From positions 37,213,250-37,277,249 of the forward strand of contig CM075103.1 of assembly GCA_037576195.1 (NCBI GenBank): a stretch of 64,000 nucleotides of DNA, read 5' to 3'. Shown here one piece after another: positions 34,000-46,344 of this stretch. This stretch comes from Phytoseiulus persimilis (lineage: Eukaryota > Arthropoda > Arachnida > Mesostigmata > Phytoseiidae). Every line of letters begins with the position of its first letter. The stretch's first letter is position 1. The notes under the pieces are model-generated. The model had not been told where the DNA came from. It did not search any database and worked only from the letters and a program-made list of their open reading frames with translations. Made by a program: the position numbers and the translations under genes.

Positions 34000-36900
34000 G
34001 CGTATGAAGTATTCTGGAAGTGAGGAACAGAATTCAGTCGCTCGAACTTTCGGCCTAGAGGTGAATGGAAGCAGCATCAAAGCTAGACACATCGGATCGA
34101 TTCTCATCAGCACGCGGATGTTACAGGACTCACTCGATTCTCACACAATACCGCGTATTATTTCTGGAGCATCCAGGAGGACAGCCGATCCTGTGCTCGG
34201 AACTTTGCGAGCTCTTCGGCTCATTCTGTCTGATCAGCTGACAGAGTTACGCGCCATGATGGGTCGACGGCTTGTGAAGGGAGAGGGTTCAAAGATCGTC
34301 GGCAAGAGTCGCGTGATCGGCATCAAACGTTCCATCACCGTAAATACTGGAAAAACTCATCTGTTCTAGAGTCCTGAGCGACCTCGATAGTTGATGGACT
34401 TCCCCATCCGACAGCTCTACCTCATGTTATCAACAGTGTTCCGGAGTGATATCAGACATTGAGAGTTCATCGGCGCGGAGCACGAGCCTTCGCTTAGGGA
34501 TAGCGGACAATCTCGAATTCTCATTGTTTCAAAGATGATCGACTTCCCATGTCATTCGATATCCTCGAGAAATGTTTCGTTTCGAGTCGGTTCCCAGGGG
34601 GTCGAGAGAAAAAACGTGGGGCGGAAGGAAGTTGCAAGGAAGTTCGAGCTTTTCATACGCAAGCGGAGTACTGTTTTTAGGAAATTCGTGGGACGAGATG
34701 GCTGTGGAAAATTGCGTGATCGATGAAGAAACTCCGTGGAATGAAAATTTTGCAAACAAATCCCAAAATTTGACGATTTGGTTTGGTTGAAGAGCGTTCA
34801 TTTGATTTGAATGATTTACTTCAGCGAAATGCCGGATTCTTGTACGGCCAGGGAGGACTTCTTCCAACAAAATTTCTCGGGAACGTTCCTCCTTTCGGAA
34901 GTCCTGTCTCAGGTCTGAAGACTCGGATTCTTAATCGAGCGTTGCGACCTCAATGATGAGACCTGAATTCGAAGTCCAGTCTCGAATTCAATGTCAGTTG
35001 TGTGTTATTTTGCTCACAATAGGGTGAAACACCTCATCGAGAGTTCGGATCGCTTGAAGTTCAGCTCGTCCTAAGTGGTGTACACCTCAGTCTTCCTCGG
35101 TCAAGTTGTTGAATGACTCCGTAAGAAATCCTCGTGAACGAAGCACGACTCAGAACGCTTACGTCCGAAAGTGCTGACGCCGTGATCAAGCAGACTCTCC
35201 AAAAACTGCCCGTGAAAGTGACACTTGGGCCTCGTCGGTTGGAGAGTCAAATCAGGCGAGCAGAGCGAGCATCCTCGGAGCTGACTCACTGTGAGGTAAA
35301 TGAACCCAATCAATAGAGTGAGTTAGATGAATCTCTGGCCGAACTGGACTCAAAGCGCATGAGACTCGTCAGACAGAATGGTACAGTTGACGGATCCGAC
35401 GCTGCTGCTCCGGCGAATTTCCGTTCCGGTAAACCACGAAACCAGTAGCAACATTTAAAGAGGAAAAATATGGCCCCCAAGACGAGTTTCGCGAGGCGAA
35501 TGTGGAAACAGATGAGTTGACCTGAGAGTCAAGTAGCCTGTTCAGAAATTGAATTTCACCTTTGTACAAGAACACAGTTCCGATAATTAACGGCTCATTT
35601 TGGAGTGTCGATATTCGGGGATTTAAGCCTCCCCAAGATGCCGATGAGCTCCCGGAGCTATTTGTTCCCAAGGTAGGCATAACACCGTCGTGAGATGCGA
35701 AACGAGAATCAGTGTTCCCCGAGAAACGCTGCACGCAATAGGCGGTGTAAAGTGGAACCATTCCAGCTAGTTTTGCTCGGCGAGGCTCGTGGCTTCCCGA
35801 AGAGATGTGTTACGCACGTGCATTACGTCAGATGTTACGCCTCAGAGAACGTGCGATGCCATGTGGTTATCACCGCTTCTGGATTGAACGATCTCGAGGA
35901 CTCCCGACCCAACAGATGAGATCAACTCTGAGCGAAACACAAAATTCCACGACTTGCTAGAGCACACGTCAGATTCGTTCCGAACGTCCAGTCCAGTTGC
36001 ACAGTTAGCGACCATTGGCTCGATTCTAAGCGTTACAACGAATGTAGTTCTCAACTCGGGGCACTTCGATGTGACATTAGAGAGGAGTTAGGCGAAGATC
36101 ACAGTATCTCCATGGAGTGTCCGGAAGAGAACAGAGAGCCAGGAGAAGTGTGCAGGCTGAGTGCAGTCTGGACACATTGGAACTGACCGCGGGACGCTGT
36201 AACAGTTGACTCACATCAAGGAAGATCATCAGTTGAATGTGTCGCCGATCTGTGTCTATTCATACGGAAAACTGCGAATGAGAAACTTCTCCTGCCGTCT
36301 GATGTCGATAATGGGTTGTGGTCAGCGTCGGGAGAGTTTACTCGGAAGTCATGCCTTGAAGGCCTGCGACCCGAGTTCAAGATCGTTTCTTTTCGGATGA
36401 GATTATAGGTCGTGTACTCTTCAAAGAAAATGCACGCAGTCGTTCCTACGTGCCTGTTTAGTATGGTTATTTGTGAGAACCCAGATTTCGTATCGTGGAA
36501 TCGAGAAAACTCGCCGAGCATGAAGTGTCATGCTGAGCTCAGTCGATTTAGCGGAACGGGCAAATAAGGCAGCTCACTCATAATGAATCCAGGACCTCAC
36601 TCAGGAGAACTTTGAGAGTCGTCCATCAGTTCTGTGAAAGACCGCATACTCGACTTATCACGGAGAGCGGTAGGGACTCATTTTCGCGCCACCGTCAAAG
36701 CATAACGACCGGAAACACCATGAAAGGTCGAGTTTCGTCCCACTTCGGCTGCAACTCCTTCAATATTCGCACACGCCGAAACGGCCTGCCGGGATAAGCG
36801 CCCCACCAAAAGAAAACGATTTTCGAAAATTCAAGGGCTATCGAAAGCGGTAGGCAGCGGGTCCCGGAAACCTCTTTTCGACCTGAGGAAAATCGAAAAC

Positions 36901-37084
36901 TCGTTGGTTCACCCGGAAGGAGAGGGCTGACCACTTTCTCAGATATCGCTAACGTACTCCTCCCCATCGTCTACTCGCAGGGCAAGTTTCATCCCCGGCG
37001 ATCAAGCGGTTTTTTTCCCGGAACTCGCTTGAAACTCAGCATCAAAATGGATAGAAGTCACCGAATCCAGTCATCTATCTCAAA
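34000..37084. other. Gene-poor stretch; unrecognised ORFs only
   Basis: Open frames without family match are 34004-34369 (+, 121 codons) and 35369-35761 (-, 130 codons, composition fairly protein-like, e.g. LIIGTVFLYKGEIQFLNRLL). The second could be one exon of a decayed receptor gene, but nothing supports that beyond composition. A roughly 34-bp inverted match links 36964-36997 (catcgtctactcgcagggc) with 37335-37367. Confidence 0.3.
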
Positions 37085-37275
37085 GTCATGATCCGATCGA
37101 TCCCGGAATAACCCTCCCAGACTCGTTAAACTGTACTCAGATTGGTCCCAGGATCACCGTTCCAGACTTGGAAAAGTGTGCTCAGATTGGTCCCGGAATC
37201 ACCCCCATTTACCCCCAGCAGTATGGTCAGGGAGTCAGTATGGTCGGGGGTGATTCCGGGATCGATCTCGGGAAA
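37085..37275 (+). repeat. 45-bp minisatellite array b
   Basis: Three to four units (e.g. tcagattggtcccggaatca, ccagacttggaaaagtgtgc), then a junction at 37229-37260 where one partial unit is in reverse orientation (gggggtgattccgggatcga). Confidence 0.65.
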
Positions 37276-37603
37276 ACCCGCTTCACCGCCGATGTTCAAC
37301 TGCTGATATCTCGGTCCCGCAAACTCGCATTGGGATGAAACTCGCCCTGCGAGTAGACGATGAAGATGCCGTCCACCAAGGGGTCGATATCGACCACTTT
37401 GAGAACCACTGTTCTAGATGAAGCTGTGGCTTCAGAAGCTTCCTGCGTGAAAAGCTCGTCTGTGCTCTTCAGTCGCGAGAGACAGGTTTTAGAGACAGAG
37501 ACTCCGCACAGACAGAAATTACGCTTTTCGGGGGTATGGTTGAGCTCTGAGTAGTTCTTTTCGTTCCACTCAAGAACCGCCCCCACGTAGAACAGAGGTT
37601 AGG

Positions 37604-38213
37604 TGATGACGTATCCGCGGACGCTGCGTCACCTGCGTGCTCACGGCAGAGTTCTCCAACCAAAATGGGGCTTCGGGTCGAGAAGCATGTCTCATACCAC
37701 ACGGTGAGCAACCGCGTTCACGGCAATGCGTCCAATCAAAATTAAGCTCTGGCTTGAAGGTGCCCGCGGGTACACGAGGCACCGTACTGGTGACTTCCGA
37801 CCCGGCTACGGCTGGGCATCAGGTGATCTGTAATATTCACTTGCGGAAGACGGGTTCGAGACAGCAGGGGAAGGGGGACAGAACCTTTTGGTGTGACGGT
37901 TTTCGGGTGCATCGTTGAGCCTTGAATCGTGATCTGTGCGCCGCTCAAGGATTGCTCCAGAACAGGAGCTGGCCTGTGATGTGCTCGTGGACGCTAGGTG
38001 ACCCGCGTGTTCCAGGAAGAATCGCTCGACCAAAATGCACCCAAGGGTCGAAAAGTATCTCGCGGTTCCCACGTTGCGTGATCCACGTGTTCACGGAAAT
38101 GCCGTCCGACAAAAATGAATGTTTGGCCGGGAAAGCAGCGGAGGGCAGACTCAGCATCATACCGGTGACTTCCTCCCAACCCGGCTGCGGCTGAGCATCA
38201 GCTGACATGAGAA
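37604..38213. repeat. Duplicated two-unit repeat (about 75-bp units)
   Basis: Four related units occur as two pairs, about 37604-37760 and 37975-38130, each pair followed by a shared tail (accggtgacttc, cccggct-cggct, gcatcag). Unit cores read cgcgtgttc-cgg, then a short spacer, then cgaccaaaatg-like. Open frames here look like products of the repeat rather than a gene. Confidence 0.5.
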
Positions 38214-38220
38214 AACCTTC

Positions 38221-38670
38221 TACAGGGTGGTCTTCGTAAGTCGAGAATTTCTTACTCTCTCTTCTTTTGCTCACAAATAGGTAAAATGGCCGATTCTGGA
38301 TTTTTTTCCGCGTTCGATAGCTGGAAGGATGGTGCATCTTGTTCTTCTTGAATCGGTAGAAAATTGAGTTTCGTAAATCGGCTCAAACATCGCCTTTTTT
38401 TTCTCAGGTTTCCTCAAAAAACAGTCGACAAACTTCTGGAGTCGACCGATCGAATTCGGAAGTACCAAGGTCGACGCAGGATAGGATCCTACTCGAACGC
38501 GCTCGGCAACTCCAGATTTCTAGCTCAGGATCTGTGAGAAGGACGAGAGATCGTTTCAACCTTGACCTCAAGATCGACCTCCTGGCAAGATCGCGTCCTC
38601 TTTGCATTCTGGCCCGTAACTCCTCCGGGAGATTTTCTGATGGCAAAAAGTTCTTAGATTGGTCCAGACT
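38221..38670 (+). repeat. Solo arm of the CAGG-end inverted-repeat family
   Basis: Begins TA-CAGGGTGGTCTTCGTAAG and matches the left arm of 44203-45162 through gctggaaggatgg, gtcgaccgatcgaattc, tttctagctcaggatctgt, gatcgtttcaacc and gacctcctg-caagatcgc. No matching right arm was found nearby. Confidence 0.65.
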
Positions 38671-41182
38671 ACCTGACTAAGGAGTTGTCGGATCGACCCG
38701 TAAATTTTTTGGTCGGGTAGTTCGGATCAATCTTAGAACTAGACCTCATTTCCCGTTTAACGGATAACGGAAAATAATTCAGTTCTAGCCCCCAGTCCGA
38801 CATGTCGAAACGGCCAATAATCCTCGAGATCGCACAGTTTTTATTCGTTGGCACTGGATTCGTCTCTCTTTGCTGCATGTCCCGCGCTGACACATTCACC
38901 TATGCACAATACGTTGCTTGTTATCGGTGTTAATACTCTTCAGCGGTCACTTATTCACCTATGCACATTATGTTGCACGTCATCGGTGTCTACATCCTGC
39001 TGCAACGGCCATTGATTCAGTTCCATCGAATCACTTCGTTGATACACAGCAACTCTGTTCCCTTGATTCGTTTCCTACAGCCCTAATCATCCAGGTCGAG
39101 CATTGGCCGACTGGTTTGAAGAATAAGCTCAGAATGTAAGTTGCTAATCTGCCATATGTCGTGCTAGTTATTGATTACGGGCTGCATGCATTTCGGAGCT
39201 ACGTAGGAATGATTTTGGAGAGCGATCGAGTACGCAACTCTGAGTATGATCGATTCCTGCTCCGAATTTCTGAAGATGTCCACATCTGTCCAATAAAGAG
39301 CCAACTGGAAGGAAGATGCTAGCTTGAACTATAGCTGCTAGTGGAGAAGCGTCAGTGGCATTTACTTTGTATTTGAAATTTTCTAGCCGATGTGCGTAAA
39401 TCTGGTGATGGCCCATCCGGAGAGCACCGTTTGAGAAAGCCCTATCGCTACGGGAGAACACACTAATCGGCAGTATACCGAGTAATGAGCCTTCCACACC
39501 GTGCCGTGTCCAGCAGCTAGGGACACCGCGTTGGACGAACTGTCGTCGACCCACTTCGTACGAGAACCCTTAATCTTCAAGAATGCTGGTAATCCCCAAT
39601 TTCCGCTCGGCTCTTTCTTCTTACGAAACATGATATTGTCCAGACTGCGGAGATCGTCTGTGATTACTCGAATCAAGGTTATGATTTTCTGAGAGTCACG
39701 CTCTAAACACCGACCTTGAATCAATTCATTCTTCTCCTGATGTTTTGACATCAATGGAGTTGACAATAGCACATACAACGCAAGGAACTCCGTTGACATC
39801 TCAGCCGCCATGGACTGCATCCTGGCTGATCAGTCTGGGCACGCATTTCGATAAGTCTCCACCTCGTGGCAACTTTCGAATGGTTCGTTCCGTCATCTGA
39901 GGAGGGCAAGGCACTTCGCTCGAGGCTGTGCGCCAAAACGTTCGCCCAGAACTCTTCGAATCTGTGCACCGACCCGCCGAAGATGGTTCGCCGGAGGCAG
40001 TCCTGACCGTCGTACGGGGGCGAACGATTTTCCGGACTGGCTGGAAAAGTTCGAATTCGCGACAGGTCGATCCGCGCCGGACTCCGGAAAATGTTGTCTA
40101 ACCCTATGATACGATCCTCCGGCCTACACGAAGGGAATGCTTTCGGGTAGACGAGAGTCAAGGCGAAAAACACCCCTGTCCTCAGAGCCGTTCTTCTGGG
40201 GCGGGTGCGCTGGTCAGCTCTCAGAGCGCGTGGATGGCAAATCGAGTTTCGACAATATATCGGCTGACATGAACTGGTCAGCTCGAGAGGAAACCTTGCC
40301 CGTATCGCACCGTTGTTGATGTTTCGCTTGGATTGTTCTCCGGCATTACATCGCAAGAATCTGAAATCTATTGTGCTCTATCAAGAAACGGGAGGCCACC
40401 TGTCGGTACTGGAGAAGAATTAAAACGATCTATATGTAAAAGAACAACGGACGACCGATGTAGCGGTGGATCCCCTCCCTGCCGTTTTCGGTTATCCGGC
40501 CTCTTGATTCGAGCCACGGATTTTTTTCCAACTCTTGATAAACATTTCCAAGCTGCTCTTAACAATGAGCCCACTTGGGGACGACAGCGCGAGTCCCATC
40601 GACAGGAACACAGCGCTGCAGCTCCTTGCGACGAGCAGACAATCACCGCATTGCTCCGACAGGAACGATGGAGCGGGGGTACACTTGGCTGTTTTTCGTG
40701 GACAAAAACAACCGCCGTTGCCTCAGCCCCTTCTCATGCCCGTCACCACCGGAAGGCCACTCTGAGTGAGTGGTTCCTCGGAACTCTTGAAAATGTTTCA
40801 AACGAAACCACTAGGTAATCATCATGAATTTCTCTTCCGTTCCCAAGTGAAGGTACGGGATATGACGTATCCTACGTCAAAACAGTGTGTGAGCTCATCG
40901 GATTCGGTTCAGATTGGGAATTAAACTCCATCCTCGAGTGCGATGAGTTTTTGCTGCCCGTGCGACACTGCTCTGAGGAAAGAAATCGTTTGTTTTCCGT
41001 GCCGTTATGAATGAGCTGGGGTATCAAACTCCAGGACGTCAGAGCGGATTGGCGGGCGTGGATCCCAGAAAGGACAGAGCGCACGCCGCGCGAACACAGC
41101 GGCGTCTGGTGGCGGAGCTCACCACGTCAGGCTGAAAATGTAGCTGCGTCATTGGGACACTGACTGATGTCCAGGCTGCTCA
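38671..41182. other. No gene recognised
   Basis: Two long minus-strand frames (39383-39820 and 39751-40356) overlap and lack recognisable domains. A segment around 39920-40030 vaguely recalls retroelement gag sequence (HRFEEFWANVLAHSLE), too weak to call. A short tandem duplication (cacctatgcaca-a and following) occurs at about 38896-38975. Confidence 0.3.
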
Positions 41183-43208
41183 ATGAACTCCGTGGAATCG
41201 CTTATACGCAGAGTTCACTCCGGGATGGTTCTGATCGTTGCTTTGGGCACTTTGGCTGTCATTTTTTGCGGGGCTTCGAGCTATGTTCAGTCGTCTCCTC
41301 AATCGTCGAATCCTGGGAACGCGGGAGAAGTGCTCCACGAAATCTGCGCCGCGATTTGTTCACAGTCTCCTGGAGGCCGGGAGCTAACTTTCGTGTTCGT
41401 GCTCTTCACAACGCGCGACTTTGAGACATCCTTCAACTATCTTTGGAGCCTACCTCGAGCGCAGATATTCCTTTCAACAGAACCCATGGCACTGAAAACA
41501 AACGACAGGGAGATCACAGTTTCTTGGGAACGAGATGACAAACCCCCGGGCTCCAATCGTGAAGTCAGTGCGTTCTGGGATATCTACAAGCATTGTGGAT
41601 CGCGTAATTGCGATCACGTCATCGATACTATCGAACACTTTCAGATGGAGAAACGTGTTCTAATACAAGTCCGGGAGCTCAAAACATCAGAGTGGATACG
41701 ATACACTCCGCAGGTGGTGCGCGACAGAATGAAAACTTTACTAGACTATACTTTCTATTACCATCGGTATAGGAGCACACTCGTAGTTCTCAGACTGAAG
41801 AACGCAAAGAACGTGCATTCTAGTCTCATCATCAAGAGATCAGGGAAACTGATTGGTAAGACAATAATGCAGTTGGATATCAAAGAGTTATCTGTCAGCG
41901 ACGCGAAGAAAGTTTTCGATCCCGTCCAACGCGATTCGAACCGCAGCTCAGAGTACGGTGTTCTGTTCTCCGGGTTAACCTTCCCAGACGGAGGTTCTGA
42001 GCATATAGTGGCGTTCAACAGTTGCAACCACGTGAGTACACTTCGATTGCGATTTCCCGAGCGGAGGGCGAAGTGCTGAGGATATCGATGACCAGACAGT
42101 GATCTCCTTCCAGAACCGGATCACGTATGCGTACGCGTACACCTACCTCGCAGTCCGACTCGCGGTGCCACTTCCATGGGAAACCCATCTGGTGTCGAAG
42201 TTGCCACAGTATTCAACTCTGGAACTGCCTCTGACGATCGTTTCCCTGATCGCACTCCCGTGGGTTCTCTCGATTAGACGATATCGGTCTTTCACCCGGG
42301 TTTCATCCGTCTTGAGAGCTTCGTACCACCTGCTCAGTGGCGACAACAACGATTCCATCATCTCTAGCTCACAGCAAGGACATCTGACCTTGCTCTTATG
42401 TGGTTTGGTTTCTTTACTGATTCAGTTCCCAATCAGTCTCCTGAAAGGAGAAGTGATCTCCTCGTCCTACGAGCAGAGGATTCATCCTTCGCAATGCTCA
42501 ATCAATACTTGCGAGACAAGCGAGGCTCGCTGGAAATGGTTCGACAGACAAAAAGACTACTCGGATGGGTTCAATATCATGAAGTTGGATAAGGCTTCGC
42601 GAAACAATCAGGGATCGGTGACTGAAACGAATTTGAGGAGCGGATGCTCAACGATTTCATTGTCCACCGCTGGGATGTTCAAGTGGACGAAACTCGCGTT
42701 CCTCGCTCAGTATCATACTTTATGCAATGATCCGGAGCTCATGAAGCTGCAGCTGAACAATTTCGGGCGAAACCTAGTCTTCGAACCCATCGTCGGCTCG
42801 CATGCCTCTCAACCCATCTGCCTGCTCGGCTCGAGCCACGGGGGTCACGTTCTATTTGACGAAGCTTTCAAGATTTCGAAACAGATTCTGGAACATGGTT
42901 TGCTGAGATATCATCATGTTAATGCTTCTCTCTATCCAGATGATCCTTACGAAGCTAAATTCTGGAACCGGGAAAGGATGAGAAAGAATTGGGGAAGTCC
43001 GGAATCCATCAAACGGACGGTTCAGTCTATAATAGCGAACCTTGAGAAGAGATATCATGACCTCGGGATGCTCGGAAATGGAGAGAGCTTCAAAGCCGTT
43101 GGATTCCAAAGTGTGGAGCTCCTCATTGTGACCTTACTCGGATTGATGGTGGCTTACCTCATGGGTATCCTCCTGAGCAAATATAGCGCGGATTCATCTC
43201 TAGGGTAG
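41183..43208 (+). CDS. Divergent ionotropic-receptor (IR/iGluR-like) chemoreceptor, intact
   Basis: Two exons: 41183-42031 and 42114-43208, with an 82-nt phase-0 intron (647 aa). A hydrophobic signal-like N-terminus (VLIVALGTLAVIFCG) leads a roughly 300-residue outer part. Hydrophobic segments then lie at about 319-337 (LELPLTIVSLIALPWVLSI), 374-393 (LTLLLCGLVSLLIQFPISLL) and 617-639 (LLIVTLLGLMVAYLMGILL). The first two are about 36 residues apart and the last follows a roughly 220-residue outer loop. That is the M1 / pore-M2 / S2 / M3 layout of ionotropic receptors. No classic ligand-binding Arg/Asp residues are obvious, as in divergent IRs, so family assignment rests on topology. A second copy at 56923-58846 is broken. 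Likely a chemosensory cation channel subunit; another 3-TM family cannot be excluded. Confidence 0.6.
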
Positions 43209-44202
43209 GCGTCGACGAGGAACGAATCTTTCTTTCGTAGAAAACAGTATAACCGCCTAAATCACCTCAGTCTGGAGGAAGACTCTTGATGTTCTGTTAA
43301 GAAAAGCTCACGGCGGCTTCTCGGTTCCATTGATATTCTTCGATGTGTTCCCTGCGAGGACAGGAAACAGCAGGTCTGCATAAGAGAACTATTGATTCAC
43401 CCTTCGAACGTTCTCCAGGCGAATATTGGTATCAGTTATCATATGTATCGGAGTACGTGGTCAAAATGCCCAGATCCAGGCTCTGCTCCCTAAATCATTA
43501 TTTCGAGAGAACGGAAGGAATCGTAGAGGAAAAACGGCTCGATTCAGAGGCGCCGCTCCAAATGTTATTCCCTGGAAAAAAAATATCCATCCATAAGCTT
43601 TGACGATTCTGCAGACGGTTCGAAATCGTCGATTTCTGAGCACTGCCACTCTGCATATCAACTCTCCAATTCGGGATCCAACCGTGGCGCTTTCCGCGTT
43701 TGTAGAACACATGAAGTCGGAAGTACATACCGATGTAAAAGCACTTGACATGAAGCCCTTTGGAGTTGGCCGACCACTGATTTAGAGTAGCACACAGCGG
43801 CACTCGCCCAATCTGGATCAGCGGGCTGAGATAACTTTCGGAATGGGCCTTCGTCGAGGTCCGGTATGCTCATATTCTTCGAGAGGTTTGGAGGAACCGT
43901 CGAGCTCCGTTCCACTCGGTTAACACTGTGCGCTTTCTGTCGCGATCCGCAATGTCACCACGACATTCAGAACTCTATGTGTATAACGCGAGGGACTCGG
44001 AGCCGTCGACAGCGGGAGCAGACGAGCGTCGCGGGTGATGATCCGGGAGGAGCCGCAATTCTTTTCAAGTCGGCGGCGTTCAATAAGGTCGGTAAGCCTG
44101 CGTCGCATCCAGTCCCTAAGTGGGTTGTTTGGATCTGTTCTTAAAAATGCTTGATCACGCTATTGGAATGGATATTTTCGAAGCTCGGCAATCAGCCTCA
44201 TG
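43209..44202. other. No gene recognised
   Basis: Only overlapping short frames on both strands. No repeat boundary or family similarity was identified. Confidence 0.3.
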
Positions 44203-45162
44203 TACAGGATGGTCATCGTAAGTCGTGAACTTTCTCACTCTCTCTTCTCTTGCTTATAGCTCGCTGAAAAATCATTCGATCCTGGATTTTTCTGACGCTG
44301 CGCAGCTGGAAGGATGGCGCATCTTTCTCGATTTTCGTGAATCGCTGAAAAATTAAATTCCGTAAATCGACTCGAAGCTTGCTTTTTTTTTCAACTTTTC
44401 TCAAAAAACTGATCGACAAGCTTCTGAAGTCGACCGATCGAATTCAGGAGTGCAAGGTCGAAGCAGGATGGGAGGCTGCTCAAACAACTGGCGAGTCCGG
44501 ATTTCTAGCTCAGGATCTGTAAGGAACGCGAAGGATCGTTTCAACCCCGACGTCAAGACCGACCTCCTGACAAGATCGCATCCTCTTTGGATTTCGGTCC
44601 GTCACTCCTCAGGGAAGCCGAGTTCGAAAGAAATTCTGATGGCCCTAACTACTCGACGAGAAACTTTATGGTTCGATACGATCGTTTTTTCCGCCGCTCG
44701 AAAATCGAACTTTCTGCTATCGGGGAATTTTCCAATTTTGGCTTCCCTGAGTAGATAGGGGCGAATGCATTGAGGACGCGTTTCCTCAAGAGGTCAGCTC
44801 TCCACGTCAAGGTTGAAACGATCGTTCGACCTTTCCACAGATCCTGAGCTGGGAATCTGGAGTTGTCGGGCGTTTGAGCAGCCTCCTATCCTGCGTCGAC
44901 CTTGACATTTCCGAATTCCATCGGTCGACTTCAGAAGTTTGTCGATCAGTTTTTTGAGAAAAGTTGAGAATAAAAAAAAGGCAATCTTTGAGTCCATCAA
45001 TATCCCACTGATTCACGAAATCGAAGAGAAAAAGATACGCCATTCTCCCAGCTATCTACGAGCTAGCGAAGAAAAACTCCGGGATCGTATGATTTTTCAC
45101 CGAGTTATGAGCAAAAGAAGGGAGAGTAAGAAAGTTCCCGACTTACAATGATCACCCTGTAG
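44203..45162. mobile_element. Non-autonomous inverted-repeat transposon with TA flanks and CAGG ends
   Basis: The left arm (44203 to about 44620) and right arm (about 44790-45162) are inverted copies, about 85-90% similar by eye, with a ~170-bp centre. The ends read TA-CAGGATGGTCATCGTAAG and, reversed, TA-CAGGGTGATCATTGTAAG. TA at both outer ends fits the TA target-site duplication of the IS630/Tc1/mariner superfamily. No transposase is inside. Relatives lie at 3540-3877 (partial) and 38221-38670 (solo arm). Confidence 0.7.
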
Positions 45163-45309
45163 ACTCAACCGAGAACCTGACGGAGAGCTGCGAGGAAATC
45201 CTGCGACTGCTGACAATCATGTGACAATATCTGACACGTGAGCCTCACGGAGGGCTCCCTGCTGTCAAGAAGGCAGTCAGGTACTCCCGCCACGTAGCTG
45301 TCGCACCGC

Positions 45310-46140
45310 GACCTCCTCCCAAGTTTGTTGTCAAATTGATCGGAGAAAGGTTTCGTGCGGATAGGGGTGTCGATGAAGTATTCAGCATAGCTAGCCGTGT
45401 GTGGCCTCAAGAATAGACCTAATTTTCCGCATCACAAAGATAGGGATACTACGCGGAACCGCCCGCGACTTGTTGAACTAGCAGGGTCTACCCTGCTACC
45501 CCATGTCGCACATGGGAGTTTTCTTTGCGTCATGAAATTCAAGGTTTCGCGATAACTTCGAATCAAGTATGCGGGAAGTCAGGAAGTAATCTGAGTCCCT
45601 CTGCTTCTGCAGGTGCCGCTCGATATCGGAAGGCTCGCAGGAGAAGTTCCGAAGTATCCGGGAGCAACGCTTCCATCTCGATATGACATGTGACCCATAC
45701 ATGCTCTATGAAGATTCGTTACCAGAGAAGACTGATTGGCGAAACATTCCGCTCATGATCCAATGATGACCTGTTCCGAATTCTCATGAAAGTGGGATTG
45801 CGACCCTAGACCCTGTGTGGAGCGTCGGAAATAACTGTTTTCGGACGTTTTTGAGGAGTGAGTACACATCTTCCAAGACTATCCAGGCGAACGTTGTTGC
45901 GGGCCTCGCGTTTCGGTAGCTTGGGACGATTCTGCGGGCTTTACTCAGGTGATGCAACGCTACACAAAAGTCAGTGCCTGCTCTGCGATCGTGTCGGGAT
46001 TGAGATTGCATGAGAGTCAGCAACGGTATCTGCGTTGATACTCCCGGATCGTTTGCTCTGACCTACCAGGAGTCTCCGGATGGTCTCAGGGAATGTTCTG
46101 AAATCGCCGCCTCCCTTTGGGGAACATACACCGGCGTTAA
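45310..46140. repeat. Paralogous segment 1 (matches 60580-61260)
   Basis: Shares ordered blocks with 60580-61260: cgtgcggatag-ggtg-cgatg, attgcgaccct, cggcgaacgtt/ggcgaacgtt, gatgcaacgct, tgcctgctctg-gatcg, agccagcaacg-like, tctgcgttgat and tctcag-gaatgttctga. Minus-strand reading gives related peptides (ALHHLSKARRIV here, ALHHLRKTRIIV there), so these may be remains of a duplicated minus-strand gene. Frames are broken in at least this copy. A gustatory-receptor origin is possible but unproven. Confidence 0.45.
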
Positions 46141-46344
46141 ATGGAAAAAAGACACCCTCAGCGACCGAAGCTTCTTCTCAACCATCAAAAGCCCTTCTGA
46201 GAACGTCCCGAATGTCGATCATTGCATTCTATAGAGGAAGGAAAGAGCTACCCGACGCGCGTCTCATTTTCTGAAAAAAACACTGTCACAGCGGAGAGAA
46301 TCGACTGCTGAGTTCGCCATTTTTCCGATTTTGCCGGGTCGTCT

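Noticed and set aside
34004-34369. 121-codon plus-strand ORF just upstream of PMS2
   Set aside because: No motif, no splice signals and no paralogue. Its length is within what chance allows in DNA of this composition.
37296-37586. 96-codon minus-strand ORF (DIDPLVDGIFIVYSQGEF) as a gene
   Set aside because: It abuts minisatellite array b and shares a short inverted match with 36.96 kb. Repeat origin is more likely and no family was recognised.
39751-40356. 201-codon minus-strand ORF as a retroelement gag or gene
   Set aside because: The resemblance is limited to a few residues near HRFEEFW and neighbouring frames are equally open. Too weak to annotate.
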